A stretch of DNA of 64,000 nucleotides, taken from DASQZK01 sp963771005. GTDB lineage: Bacteria > Bacteroidota > Bacteroidia > Bacteroidales > GCA-2748055. The translations under genes and the position numbers were made by a program. The stretch lies in assembly GCA_963771005.1 (NCBI GenBank), contig CAVYRO010000008.1:1054001-1118000 (forward strand), given 5' to 3'. Each line of letters opens with the position of its first letter. Position 1 is the stretch's first letter. Below are positions 28,157 through 37,175 of this stretch, piece by piece. The notes under the pieces are model-generated. The model searched no databases. It was not told the origin of the DNA and saw only the letters and a program-made list of their open reading frames with translations.

Positions 28157-29491
28157 ATGAAAGAATTAGTCAGCAGTGTCACCTTTTTTTGTCTTTTTGC
28201 AGTTGTTGTCAAGGGTCAGAATATGGATCTCAAACAACAATTAAAGGACGATTACAAAGAGGTGAATGATCAACTATATAAAGAACTGATCCCCTTTTGG
28301 AATAAGAACGCCGTGGATACAGAAAATAATGGCTTTATGACCAATTTCGATGCAAACGGCAAACCCGTTAAAATGACTGAAAAATACCTGAATACCCAGT
28401 GCCGGATGATCTGGTGGTTTTCTCAGCTGAATATGCTTGAACCTTCTGAAGTATATAAAAATAAAGCAAAACAAGGTGTTGATTTCCTCATTAAATACAT
28501 GTGGGATGATACTTACGGAGGATGGCGCTGGAAGGTAAAAATGGATGGATCCCCGGTTGATGATGGCAAAATTGTCTATGGCGAAAGCTTTGCCATTTAT
28601 GCATTATCAGAGTATTTTATTTCTACGGGGGACAAACGGGGACTTGAATATGCTGAAAAAACATTTGACCTTCTACAAAAATATTGTGCAGACACCCAAT
28701 TCGGGGGGTATTATGAAAATATGGAACCCGATTGGAGCCCTGCCCCCGGGGGATTCAGCGCCGGTGATAGAAAGGGTCTTGACACGCACTTACACCTGAT
28801 GGAATCTTTTACCTCTTTATACCTGGCTTCCGGGAAAGAAGTCCATAAACGTAAGCTTGTTGAAATGATTCATCTTATCTGTGATAAAATGATCGATCAG
28901 GAATACGGATCCGGGTTGACACAGTTCGATATGGCATGGAATTCCTTACCGGCTATAAATATTAAACGTTCCTGGAATGCCGAAAGGGAAGGTGAAAAAC
29001 CTGCCGATCCGACCGAAACTACTTCTTATGGGCATAATACCGAACTGGTCTGGTTAATGGCTCGGGCATTAAATGCTGCTGACGAATCTCCCGAAACCTA
29101 CAAGCCCATGTTTAAAAAATTGCTTGATAATGCGGTTAAATACGGCATTGATAATGAGTATGGAGGCGTTTACAGAGATGGTTATCGTAAAGGCGGGGCA
29201 CTGATCCTTGAAAAAGAATGGTGGCAGCAGGCCGAAGCTCTTATCGGCTTTCTGGAGGGGTACCAGTTATTTGACGATATCCGGTATCTTGAAGCCTATC
29301 AAAAAGTCTGGGATTTTGTAAATGAAAAAATGATCAACCATGAAGTCGGCGACTGGAGGCGATTATTGGATCGTGAGGGAAATGTGATCGATGGGAGCAT
29401 CGGTAATGAATGGAAGGTCGCATACCATTCCGGAAGATCCATGTTGGAATGCGAAAAAAGACTGAAAGCGTTAATTCAGGAAGGGAAATAA
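28157..29491 (+). CDS. AGE-family (N-acylglucosamine 2-epimerase-like) sugar epimerase with signal peptide
   Basis: The protein is an alpha6/alpha6 barrel of 444 residues. Conserved residues can be followed: Arg and Trp in RMIWWFSQL, His in LDTHLHLMESFTSLY, His in SYGHNTELVWL, and the late His in YHSGRSMLEC. The family epimerises sugars at C2, for example N-acetylglucosamine, mannose/glucose residues or cellobiose. The N-terminus (MKELVSSVTFFCLFAVVVKG) looks like a cleavable signal, so it probably acts in the periplasm, on oligosaccharides rather than free cytoplasmic sugar. It sits 66 bp after the beta-helix gene and 65 bp before a GH92 alpha-mannosidase, consistent with mannose-containing oligosaccharides. 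Confidence 0.88.
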   Translation: MKELVSSVTFFCLFAVVVKGQNMDLKQQLKDDYKEVNDQLYKELIPFWNKNAVDTENNGFMTNFDANGKPVKMTEKYLNTQCRMIWWFSQLNMLEPSEVYKNKAKQGVDFLIKYMWDDTYGGWRWKVKMDGSPVDDGKIVYGESFAIYALSEYFISTGDKRGLEYAEKTFDLLQKYCADTQFGGYYENMEPDWSPAPGGFSAGDRKGLDTHLHLMESFTSLYLASGKEVHKRKLVEMIHLICDKMIDQEYGSGLTQFDMAWNSLPAINIKRSWNAEREGEKPADPTETTSYGHNTELVWLMARALNAADESPETYKPMFKKLLDNAVKYGIDNEYGGVYRDGYRKGGALILEKEWWQQAEALIGFLEGYQLFDDIRYLEAYQKVWDFVNEKMINHEVGDWRRLLDREGNVIDGSIGNEWKVAYHSGRSMLECEKRLKALIQEGK

Positions 29492-29556
29492 GAGATCTGT
29501 TCCGCTATATGAATGGTGTACAAACGTAACGGTATTTTAAAACCTAAGAAAATATC

Positions 29557-31827
29557 ATGAAAAAAAATGCAGTAATTATCTCATCCTTTCTTTTAATGTG
29601 CCTGGTAAACTTTAGCTGTAATTCAACCAAAGATTACACGGCTTATGTGAACCGGTTCATTGGTTCCGGTCATCATGGCAAAGTGATTCCTGCTGCGGTT
29701 GTTCCGTTTGGCATGGTTCAGTGCGGTCCTAACACAAGCGAGTATAATTCAGGATATAACTATTATGAAACACAGATACAAGGTTTCAGTCATGTAAATA
29801 AAGGGGGTTCGGGTTGCAGTGATTTTCATGATATTTTGTTTGTACCCCTTACCGGCGACCGCTGGAATGCAAAAAATACGAATTATCCCGGGAATGGCTT
29901 TCCCACAGAATTCTCTCACGATAATGAAATTGCACAACCTGGATATTACCAGGTAAAATTCGGAAATCTTGAAACGGAAATTTCGGTCACGGCGAGGTGC
30001 GCAATACATAGATATACTTTTGGAGATGACGGGAATGATTTCGTGGCCATTGATCTCAAACACGGCAGCGAGGGGGCCTGCACGATCATTGCAGAGGATG
30101 ACTTTGACACCGTTAACATCGCAAAGTTAAAGATCATCGATAATCAAACTATCGAAGGATTCAGGATCTCCAATGGCTGGGCGAAGGAACAACATGTATA
30201 CTTTTATGCAAAGTTTTCAAAACCTTTCGGAGAGGTTGCCGGATTCATAAACAAGAATAAGTGTGAACTTGATTCAGCCATTTCAGGAACAGATATACGG
30301 ACTATCCTTTCATTCAATACTTCGGATAATAAAGAATTAATTGTTAAAGTCGGTATCTCTGCTGTCAGTTGCGAAGGCGCCAGGCTAAACCTGGAAAAGG
30401 AGATCCCTGACTGGGACTTCAACAAAGTAAGGAACGATGCAAAATCCTTATGGAATACCGAACTGGCAAAATTTGAAGTAAAAACTAAAAATGAAGCCCA
30501 AAAGCAGCTTTTCTATACAAGTCTTTATAACGTAATGGTCTATCCCATGTTATATTCCGATGTGAATGGAAATTTCAGGGGACCGGATCACCAGGTCCAT
30601 AAAGCAGAGGGATTTAATTATTACGGGGGAGTGATCGGTCTCTGGGATACTTTCCGTGCCGCCATTCCATTGCAGATCTTAATCAGACCTGACATTATCA
30701 GCGATTATGTGCAAACTTTCCTTGAGCATTACAGATATTTTGGCCAGTTGCCCTTTTATACCGTCGCGGGAAATGAAACCTTTTGCATGATTGGAGTTCC
30801 TTCTATACCCATACTGACAGACTGTTACTTTAAGCAGATTAAAAGCTATGATGTGAATAAGGCATATGAGAGCATGAAGTTATGTATGATGCGGGATACA
30901 TTCGGATTCCCAATGCGCTATTTTGAAGGATTGATAAATTATAAAAACTACGGTTACGTTCCGGCCGATCTTGAATCTGAGGCAACGGCAAGAACTCTTG
31001 AATATGCCTATAGTGATTGGTGCATGGCAAAATTGGCCAAAGCTATGGGTAAGAATGAGGATTATACCTATTTCTCCAATCGTTCCTCGAATTATAAAAA
31101 TGTCTTTGATAAGAAAGCCGGATTCATGAATGGCCGGTTCAGTAACGGTGAATTCAGAGCAAATCTCGACCCATTTTATTCAAATCACAGGCGCGATGAT
31201 TTTTGTGAAGGAAATGCATGGCAATGGACATTTTTTGTTCCCCAGGATGTCGAAGGACTGGGTGCATTACTAGGTGGAAAAGAACAACTTGCGACAAAGC
31301 TGGATTCCCTATTTTCCGTTTCATCAAGTCTTGCAGGAAAAGGAGCTTCAGGAGACATCACAGGCCTAATCGGTCAATACGCCCAGGGAAATGAGCCGAG
31401 TCATCACATCGCTTATATGTATAATTACGCCGGAGAACCATGGAAGACTCAAAAGCTGGTAAACCAGATCCTGACAACCCTCTATGACAACACGGAGAAT
31501 GGGATCTGCGGTGATGAGGACACCGGACAAATGTCGGCATGGTATGTTTTCTCTTCCATGGGCCTTTATCCGATGAATCCTTCCAGTCAACGATATGAAA
31601 TCGGTTCCCCATTATTTGATGAAGTTTCCATGAAAATGGGAAATGGGGCAACTTTCACGGTTACAGCCAAAAATCTCTCAAAAGAGAATATCTATATTCA
31701 ATCGGCGATGCTGAATGGAAAACCCTGGGTTCAACCGTTCATAACGTATAATGATATTAAAGACGGCGGGGAACTGGAATTTTTGATGGGAGAGAACCCA
31801 AATACAAACTGGGGTGAGATCGAGTAA
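29557..31827 (+). CDS. GH92-family exo-alpha-mannosidase, lipoprotein (756 aa)
   Basis: A lipoprotein signal (Cys21 in NFSCNS) leads into the GH92 N-terminal beta-sandwich, starting YVNRFIGSGHHGKVIPAAVV with the phrase PFGMVQCGPNT. The catalytic alpha/alpha barrel has GLWDTFRAAIPL, EGNAWQWTFFVPQDVEGL and GDEDTGQMSAWYVFSSMGLY, all diagnostic of GH92. These calcium-dependent inverting enzymes remove terminal alpha-mannose from N-glycan-like or other mannosides. Length is normal. The usual GNDD of the last motif reads GDED here. It lies in the middle of the plus-strand CAZyme train. Confidence 0.95.
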   Translation: MKKNAVIISSFLLMCLVNFSCNSTKDYTAYVNRFIGSGHHGKVIPAAVVPFGMVQCGPNTSEYNSGYNYYETQIQGFSHVNKGGSGCSDFHDILFVPLTGDRWNAKNTNYPGNGFPTEFSHDNEIAQPGYYQVKFGNLETEISVTARCAIHRYTFGDDGNDFVAIDLKHGSEGACTIIAEDDFDTVNIAKLKIIDNQTIEGFRISNGWAKEQHVYFYAKFSKPFGEVAGFINKNKCELDSAISGTDIRTILSFNTSDNKELIVKVGISAVSCEGARLNLEKEIPDWDFNKVRNDAKSLWNTELAKFEVKTKNEAQKQLFYTSLYNVMVYPMLYSDVNGNFRGPDHQVHKAEGFNYYGGVIGLWDTFRAAIPLQILIRPDIISDYVQTFLEHYRYFGQLPFYTVAGNETFCMIGVPSIPILTDCYFKQIKSYDVNKAYESMKLCMMRDTFGFPMRYFEGLINYKNYGYVPADLESEATARTLEYAYSDWCMAKLAKAMGKNEDYTYFSNRSSNYKNVFDKKAGFMNGRFSNGEFRANLDPFYSNHRRDDFCEGNAWQWTFFVPQDVEGLGALLGGKEQLATKLDSLFSVSSSLAGKGASGDITGLIGQYAQGNEPSHHIAYMYNYAGEPWKTQKLVNQILTTLYDNTENGICGDEDTGQMSAWYVFSSMGLYPMNPSSQRYEIGSPLFDEVSMKMGNGATFTVTAKNLSKENIYIQSAMLNGKPWVQPFITYNDIKDGGELEFLMGENPNTNWGEIE

Positions 31828-31872
31828 AATCCGGTCTTCCCTGCCCTATTTTTCTGATAAAATGCCATTGAA

Positions 31873-33021
31873 ATGAAAAAAGGAATACCATTTTTACTTC
31901 TGATCATTTTAGTTTTTTCGACATGCAGTAAAGAGCCTGAGCAGCAAGTTACTAATGACGCTTTAATTGTAACCCTGAATCGCGGAGATACCATCCAGTT
32001 AAAAGTGGATGCCAATCCTCCGGGAACGGTTTTTATGTTCACAGAGGGAACCTATATCAAGCAGTCAATTATTCCAAAAGACAGCAATGTTTTTGATGGT
32101 AACAATGTTGCTGTGCTCGATGGTGCAAGCTTTACCCCAAGGGCATTTGGAGGAAAAGCAAAAAATGTTACCCTGAAAAACCTGACCATTCAATATTACA
32201 ATTCACCATTACAACATGCCGCTGTAGATGCTGAATTCGGGGATGCATGGATCATTAAGGACAACATTATCCAGTTTAACAATTCTGTAGGGGTAAATTT
32301 TGGCAACAATAGCCAGGTTACCGGGAATATGCTGATCAATAATGGGGAATCAGGATTTGGGGGAGGAGGTCATGGATGGCTGATGGAAAACAATCAAATC
32401 AATAATAACAACACCAAACATACAGACTGGGGATTTGAAGCCGGGGGTGGAAAAGTTACCGAGGCGACCGATGGAACATTCAGGGGCAATACGGCCGTTG
32501 GAAACGACGGACCCGGTATATGGCTTGATGGTGCAGCCAATAATATCCTTATCGAGAACAATACCTGTAACAGTAATAACGGACCCGGCATCATGGTGGA
32601 GATCAGTAAAAATGCCATTGTCAGGAATAATGTTTGTAAAAATAACGGAGTCGCCAAAAGCTGGACCAACCCACAGATCCTTATTTCTTCATCAAGGGAC
32701 AATAAAATCTATGGGAACACGATTGATGCACCTAATAACCGCTTCGGCATTTTTATAATGTCCCAGGGACGCGAATTTGATGCTACAAACAATGAAGTTT
32801 ATGAAAATACAGTATGGCTGAGAGGAACTCAAACCGGGATTAACGGGGTTGATGCGGACGATGGATTCGATGTTTTCTCAACCAATTTTTTTCATAACAA
32901 TACTTATCATGTTGCCCGGGAATTGACCCGATATTTTTCATGGGACAATGATTATACTCTGACTGATGCACAATCTCATGGATATGAGTCAGAGAGTACT
33001 TTAGACACCAATGCAAAATGA
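31873..33021 (+). CDS. Parallel beta-helix lipoprotein (382 aa)
   Basis: The short protein has a lipobox (VFSTC, Cys about 17) and a single right-handed beta-helix. It parallels the N-terminal two-thirds of the 25925-28090 protein: IIPKDSNVFDGNN here versus IIPKDNDVFDGGN there, and the shared block EAGGGK, GPGIWLDG, GIMVEISKNAIVRNN. It lacks the LamG tail of that protein, so the two may be a catalytic/binding pair that arose by duplication. It probably acts on a polysaccharide in the periplasm or at the surface. No lyase family is assigned. Confidence 0.8.
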   Translation: MKKGIPFLLLIILVFSTCSKEPEQQVTNDALIVTLNRGDTIQLKVDANPPGTVFMFTEGTYIKQSIIPKDSNVFDGNNVAVLDGASFTPRAFGGKAKNVTLKNLTIQYYNSPLQHAAVDAEFGDAWIIKDNIIQFNNSVGVNFGNNSQVTGNMLINNGESGFGGGGHGWLMENNQINNNNTKHTDWGFEAGGGKVTEATDGTFRGNTAVGNDGPGIWLDGAANNILIENNTCNSNNGPGIMVEISKNAIVRNNVCKNNGVAKSWTNPQILISSSRDNKIYGNTIDAPNNRFGIFIMSQGREFDATNNEVYENTVWLRGTQTGINGVDADDGFDVFSTNFFHNNTYHVARELTRYFSWDNDYTLTDAQSHGYESESTLDTNAK

Positions 33022-33225
33022 ATTTTTAGAAACAAAACCGCATAATCCTGACATTCCTTATCCGGAAACACTGTTTTCTAAAGAGCAAGGCGGAATTTAG
33101 ATAATGGGAGTATCAATTAAGACCTTGATTTAGAATGGCAAACCAAAATTTTTTGATTTATCAGACATCCTAACTTAGAAAAGTCTGAATCTCTATCGAT
33201 GTATTAACTTCAAAATTCGATTATC

Positions 33226-35349
33226 GTGAAAATCTGCAACTATTCTACAAAAAAACATTTTTTATTTATTCTGCTGGTAATAGTAAGTTTCCTGTTTATT
33301 TATCCGGATGATATTGCTGCCCAGGATGATCCTGTGACATACCATGTGGCCCAAATGAATCCGGGTGCATCTGACAATCCCGATAATCCGGGCACTTTAG
33401 AAAGTCCGTTCCTGACAATTAGCCGGGCATTGCAAAATCTCAAACCCGGCGACAGAGTAGTTATTCATGAAGGTGTTTACCGGGAAAGTGCTTATTTGAA
33501 TGTCTCAGGCACTAAAGATAAACCAATTACCATTGAATCTGCTGATAATGAACACGTTATAATGAGAGGTTCGGCCCTGGTCACATCCTGGGAAAGGCAG
33601 GAAGGACAAGACGCCATTTATGCACATACAGGCTGGCCAAGTTTCTTCGGAACCTGGAAGGCTGAAATCAGTGATGCAAGAGACCAGGGAAGAAATCAAA
33701 TCTACGCGAACGGAGAATATATCAGGGAAGTTCATTTATATACTGATTTAATAAAGGGCACATTTTGCATCGGCAAAGCGGCAAAGACCATTTATATCTG
33801 GCTGAAAAATGATGCAGATCCCAATACGATGGAAATGGAAGTATCCGATCGTGAGTATTGTCTTAGAATCTCAGCAGAATATATTATTGTCCGGGGGATT
33901 AACATCGAGTATGGAGCCAACGGGCCTCAGGGAGATGCCATGTTCAGGGTTGCCGGAGAGCATAATATCATTGAGGATTGCAATGTACAGTGGGCGGCGG
34001 GATCCGGATTTGCATTAAATGGAGATTATAACACGGTCAGGAGATGTGTCTTTAACAATAACGGGCAAATAGGATTTGGTTCATCAAGATCCGATTATTG
34101 TCTTTTTGAGGATTGTGAGACATCTTACAATAACCTGCACCCGGGTAAGAAATATGATACGAATTGGGAGGCGGGGGGCAATAAAATTGCCCTCTCAAAA
34201 GCATTTAATTTTTTAAGACATGTATCCATTGGAAACGATGGTCCCGGAATTTGGTATGACATCAGTAATGATTCATGTGAAGTAAGGAATTGTTTTACAA
34301 AGGGTAATTATGGTTCAGGGCTCTTTTATGAAATCTCGTACCATCTCCATGCCTGTGATAATGTGATGATAGGAAATGGGCTAAGCACCAGCCCGGGGGA
34401 TTGGGGTGCGAATGGAGGCATTACTCTCTCGAGTTCGCCGGGTTGCGTGGTTGAACGAAATATACTGATCAACAATGTGGATGGATTTCAATTTCGTGAA
34501 CAAATCAGGGAAACTCCCGAAATTATCGGTTCGGGAAGCGGGGTATTTGGTAATGACGTTCCGGTCTGGAATCATGATCAGATCATCCGAAATAATATCA
34601 TGTCTTCGAACAGGCGGACTCAGGCAAAGGGGTGGTTTGATGTTACTGACGGACGTCACTGGACGGATTCAATCCGGGCTGAATTACCCGAAGATGAAAG
34701 AATTTCATCAGCAAATGCCGAATGGGCATCCGTATACCAGGATAGCACGAATGAGCCTGTGGATGTTACGTTGGGTATGTTAAATCTTGATATTGATAAC
34801 AATTATTATTGGTCTGCAACCGCCAGTCAGAATATTTTTCAATGGGGCACTGACTGGAACTATAATATTAAATATAATGATTTAGAGGTATTGTCAAAAG
34901 AGTTGAATTTTGAAAAAAATGGAATTATTTTTAATCCGGAATTCACCAACTGGCAAAAACTTGACCTGAGAGTACTTGAAGACAGTCCGCTCCTGGCGAA
35001 TGACGTTTATCCCCAGGGTGAAGTACCACGGGTCACGCTCGGAATAGACTATATGAATGGTATACGTTCCCAGGTGCAGAATTCCCCGTCCCTGAACATC
35101 TTTCCTAATCCGGTAAAGGATGGGATCTTAAACATTGATGTAAGCCGTTTCAATCCTGGGGATAAACTGACACTGAACATAATCGATATCTCAGGGAGAC
35201 AAATTTATACTTCTCCCTTGCTTGCTAAAAACCCGGGTAATTCCACAGCCCGGTTAGAAATAAGCAGCTCTTTTTCACCGGGTATCTATATAGTCAGTGT
35301 TAAAGGATCTGATATGATTATGAATGGACATATCATCATTGAAAATTAA
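33226..35349 (+). CDS. Exported parallel beta-helix protein with T9SS sorting domain (707 aa)
   Basis: The start is GTG at 33226; no ATG lies nearby in frame before the signal peptide. A signal ends near IAAQ, and a DUF1565-like entry strand (FLTISRALQNLKPGDRVVI) begins the beta-helix (about 40-600). The conserved block of the cluster is present as WEAGGNK, GPGIWYDIS and GLFYEIS. The last 75 residues are a T9SS sorting domain (LNIFPNPVKDGILNIDVS to GIYIVSVKG). The protein is therefore likely displayed on or released from the cell surface, in contrast to the lipoprotein paralogue upstream. Beta-helix enzymes with this entry motif include lyases and GH141-type fucosidases; I cannot choose between them. 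Confidence 0.84.
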   Translation: MKICNYSTKKHFLFILLVIVSFLFIYPDDIAAQDDPVTYHVAQMNPGASDNPDNPGTLESPFLTISRALQNLKPGDRVVIHEGVYRESAYLNVSGTKDKPITIESADNEHVIMRGSALVTSWERQEGQDAIYAHTGWPSFFGTWKAEISDARDQGRNQIYANGEYIREVHLYTDLIKGTFCIGKAAKTIYIWLKNDADPNTMEMEVSDREYCLRISAEYIIVRGINIEYGANGPQGDAMFRVAGEHNIIEDCNVQWAAGSGFALNGDYNTVRRCVFNNNGQIGFGSSRSDYCLFEDCETSYNNLHPGKKYDTNWEAGGNKIALSKAFNFLRHVSIGNDGPGIWYDISNDSCEVRNCFTKGNYGSGLFYEISYHLHACDNVMIGNGLSTSPGDWGANGGITLSSSPGCVVERNILINNVDGFQFREQIRETPEIIGSGSGVFGNDVPVWNHDQIIRNNIMSSNRRTQAKGWFDVTDGRHWTDSIRAELPEDERISSANAEWASVYQDSTNEPVDVTLGMLNLDIDNNYYWSATASQNIFQWGTDWNYNIKYNDLEVLSKELNFEKNGIIFNPEFTNWQKLDLRVLEDSPLLANDVYPQGEVPRVTLGIDYMNGIRSQVQNSPSLNIFPNPVKDGILNIDVSRFNPGDKLTLNIIDISGRQIYTSPLLAKNPGNSTARLEISSSFSPGIYIVSVKGSDMIMNGHIIIEN

Positions 35350-35413
35350 TGGTACACCGGTAGGCTGGCTTTGGACCATTATGTGGGAACTATTCCGGCA
35401 AAAATCACTGAAA

Positions 35414-37138
35414 ATGAAGATTAAAATACTAATCATAACCCTTTTTTTAGCCCCCTTTATTATAAGCCCGGCCGTTGCCAAAGTATATCTCGTTGAACAG
35501 AATAATCCGGACGCAACAGACGAAGGGCCGGGCTCGGCATGGATCCCATTCAGAACAATAAGCCGTGCCATGCAATCACTCGATGCCGGAGATACTGTTC
35601 TTATCTTCCCGGGTATTTATCGTGAAACTGCTGTACTAAGACAAAGCGGCACCCTGACCAAACCGATAGTAATTATGGCGAATCCGGGATCTGTTCCAAT
35701 AATCCGGGGTTCAGATATTGTAACATCATGGGTCACGGAGAAACCGGGAGTTTATTCAGCTCCGTGGAAATTAAAGTCCATGGTCATGGAAGCCCGTGAA
35801 AAATTTTTAGGCTTCGCTGTATTTGGCGAACAGGTATTTGTGAACGATCAATTACTTACACGTGTCAGGGATGAAAAAGAGTTGGTGCAGAATTCATTCT
35901 GTATAGATTATACAAACAACAAAATTATCATTCAGCTTCCGGACAGTATAGATCCCGGGAAATCAATCATTGAAGTAAGTACGCGAACCAATTGGTTTGA
36001 CATCATGGGTGATTATATTAAAGTTTCGGGATTGAAGATGGAACATGCATTTGCGACTGTTCAGAAAGGAGGCTTCCTTATCAGGGGAAATAACTGGATC
36101 GTTGAAAACAATGAATTTTCTTATTCAGGAGGCGGGCGGGGAGCGACGTTTTCCGGAGCAAATGGAATAGTCCGTAATAACAACATCCATCACAACGGGC
36201 AGATGGGCTTTTCCCTGGTTGGGAAAAGCATCCTTTTCGAACATAACCAGATCCATAATAACAATACCAATCAATATCCATCCTGGGAACAGGGCGGCTC
36301 AAAGGTTGCCAATTCCACAGATTGCATTTTCCGAAGGAATGCATTTTATGATGAACCTTATGGCCCCGGGCTCTGGCTGGATATTGACAACTATCATAAT
36401 ATTATCGAACAGAATACATTTGATAATATTGGATTCGCTGCTATTATGATCGAGATATCGTATGATAATATTATCAGGAACAATATTATCAGAAACTCGC
36501 GGTATTATCTCCAGTGTGGTTCAGGCATCCTTGTGCAACTATCCTCTAAAACAAAAATCTATAACAATCTTATCATCGGCAGTGAGCAATGCGGAATTCA
36601 CCTGAGATGGCATATCCGCGATCGCGATCTTCAGGCCGAAGCCTATTCACCCAGGGATCCGGAGGACTTCCTGAAAGCACACAGATTCAGGCAGAGCGAT
36701 TGGATGGGACCCCAGGACCAGTATCCTGAAAAAGATAATGACATCAGGAATAATATAATCATTAATTACGAAAATGCTTCTGTTGCTATAATACCCACTC
36801 CGAATGCTGTTTACTTTATAAATAATCAAAGCGACTATAATTTTTTCGGTCATACCGGTCATGGCCATCCGATGGAGGGTTCTCAGCGACTGATCGAATG
36901 GCAAGCCTGTACCGGCCTGGATATACATAGTACGGCTCCTCCCACGGGACCAGGCGTATTGAAACTGGAGGACCTTTTTGTGGACCCTGCCGGTAATGAT
37001 TTTCATCTCAAGGCAGGAAGTCCATTGATAGGTAAGGGAACACAGGTTAGTGAAGTAAGCGACGATTTTGACGGGAAGCCGCGGTCAGCCGGTGATCCCA
37101 TGGACATAGGTCCATACTTGTTTGACGGTATACAATGA
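35414..37138 (+). CDS. Exported parallel beta-helix protein (574 aa)
   Basis: I start it at the ATG 35414-35416 (MKIKILIITLFLAPFIISPA), which gives a good signal peptide; an upstream in-frame ATG overlaps the previous gene. The entry motif FRTISRAMQSLDAGDTVLIF and the phrase GIYRETAVLRQSGTLTKPI match the preceding paralogue. The cluster's conserved block reads WEQGGSK, GPGLWLDID and AIMIEISYDNIIRNN. The end (DFDGKPRSAGDPMDIGPYLF) is the usual closing of such helices. There is no T9SS domain, so it probably stays in the periplasm. Its neighbours are the T9SS beta-helix gene (64 bp before) and GH3 (37 bp after). Confidence 0.82.
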   Translation: MKIKILIITLFLAPFIISPAVAKVYLVEQNNPDATDEGPGSAWIPFRTISRAMQSLDAGDTVLIFPGIYRETAVLRQSGTLTKPIVIMANPGSVPIIRGSDIVTSWVTEKPGVYSAPWKLKSMVMEAREKFLGFAVFGEQVFVNDQLLTRVRDEKELVQNSFCIDYTNNKIIIQLPDSIDPGKSIIEVSTRTNWFDIMGDYIKVSGLKMEHAFATVQKGGFLIRGNNWIVENNEFSYSGGGRGATFSGANGIVRNNNIHHNGQMGFSLVGKSILFEHNQIHNNNTNQYPSWEQGGSKVANSTDCIFRRNAFYDEPYGPGLWLDIDNYHNIIEQNTFDNIGFAAIMIEISYDNIIRNNIIRNSRYYLQCGSGILVQLSSKTKIYNNLIIGSEQCGIHLRWHIRDRDLQAEAYSPRDPEDFLKAHRFRQSDWMGPQDQYPEKDNDIRNNIIINYENASVAIIPTPNAVYFINNQSDYNFFGHTGHGHPMEGSQRLIEWQACTGLDIHSTAPPTGPGVLKLEDLFVDPAGNDFHLKAGSPLIGKGTQVSEVSDDFDGKPRSAGDPMDIGPYLFDGIQ

Positions 37139-37175
37139 TTATAAGAAAAGATAAAGCTTCTTTATAAACTAAACT

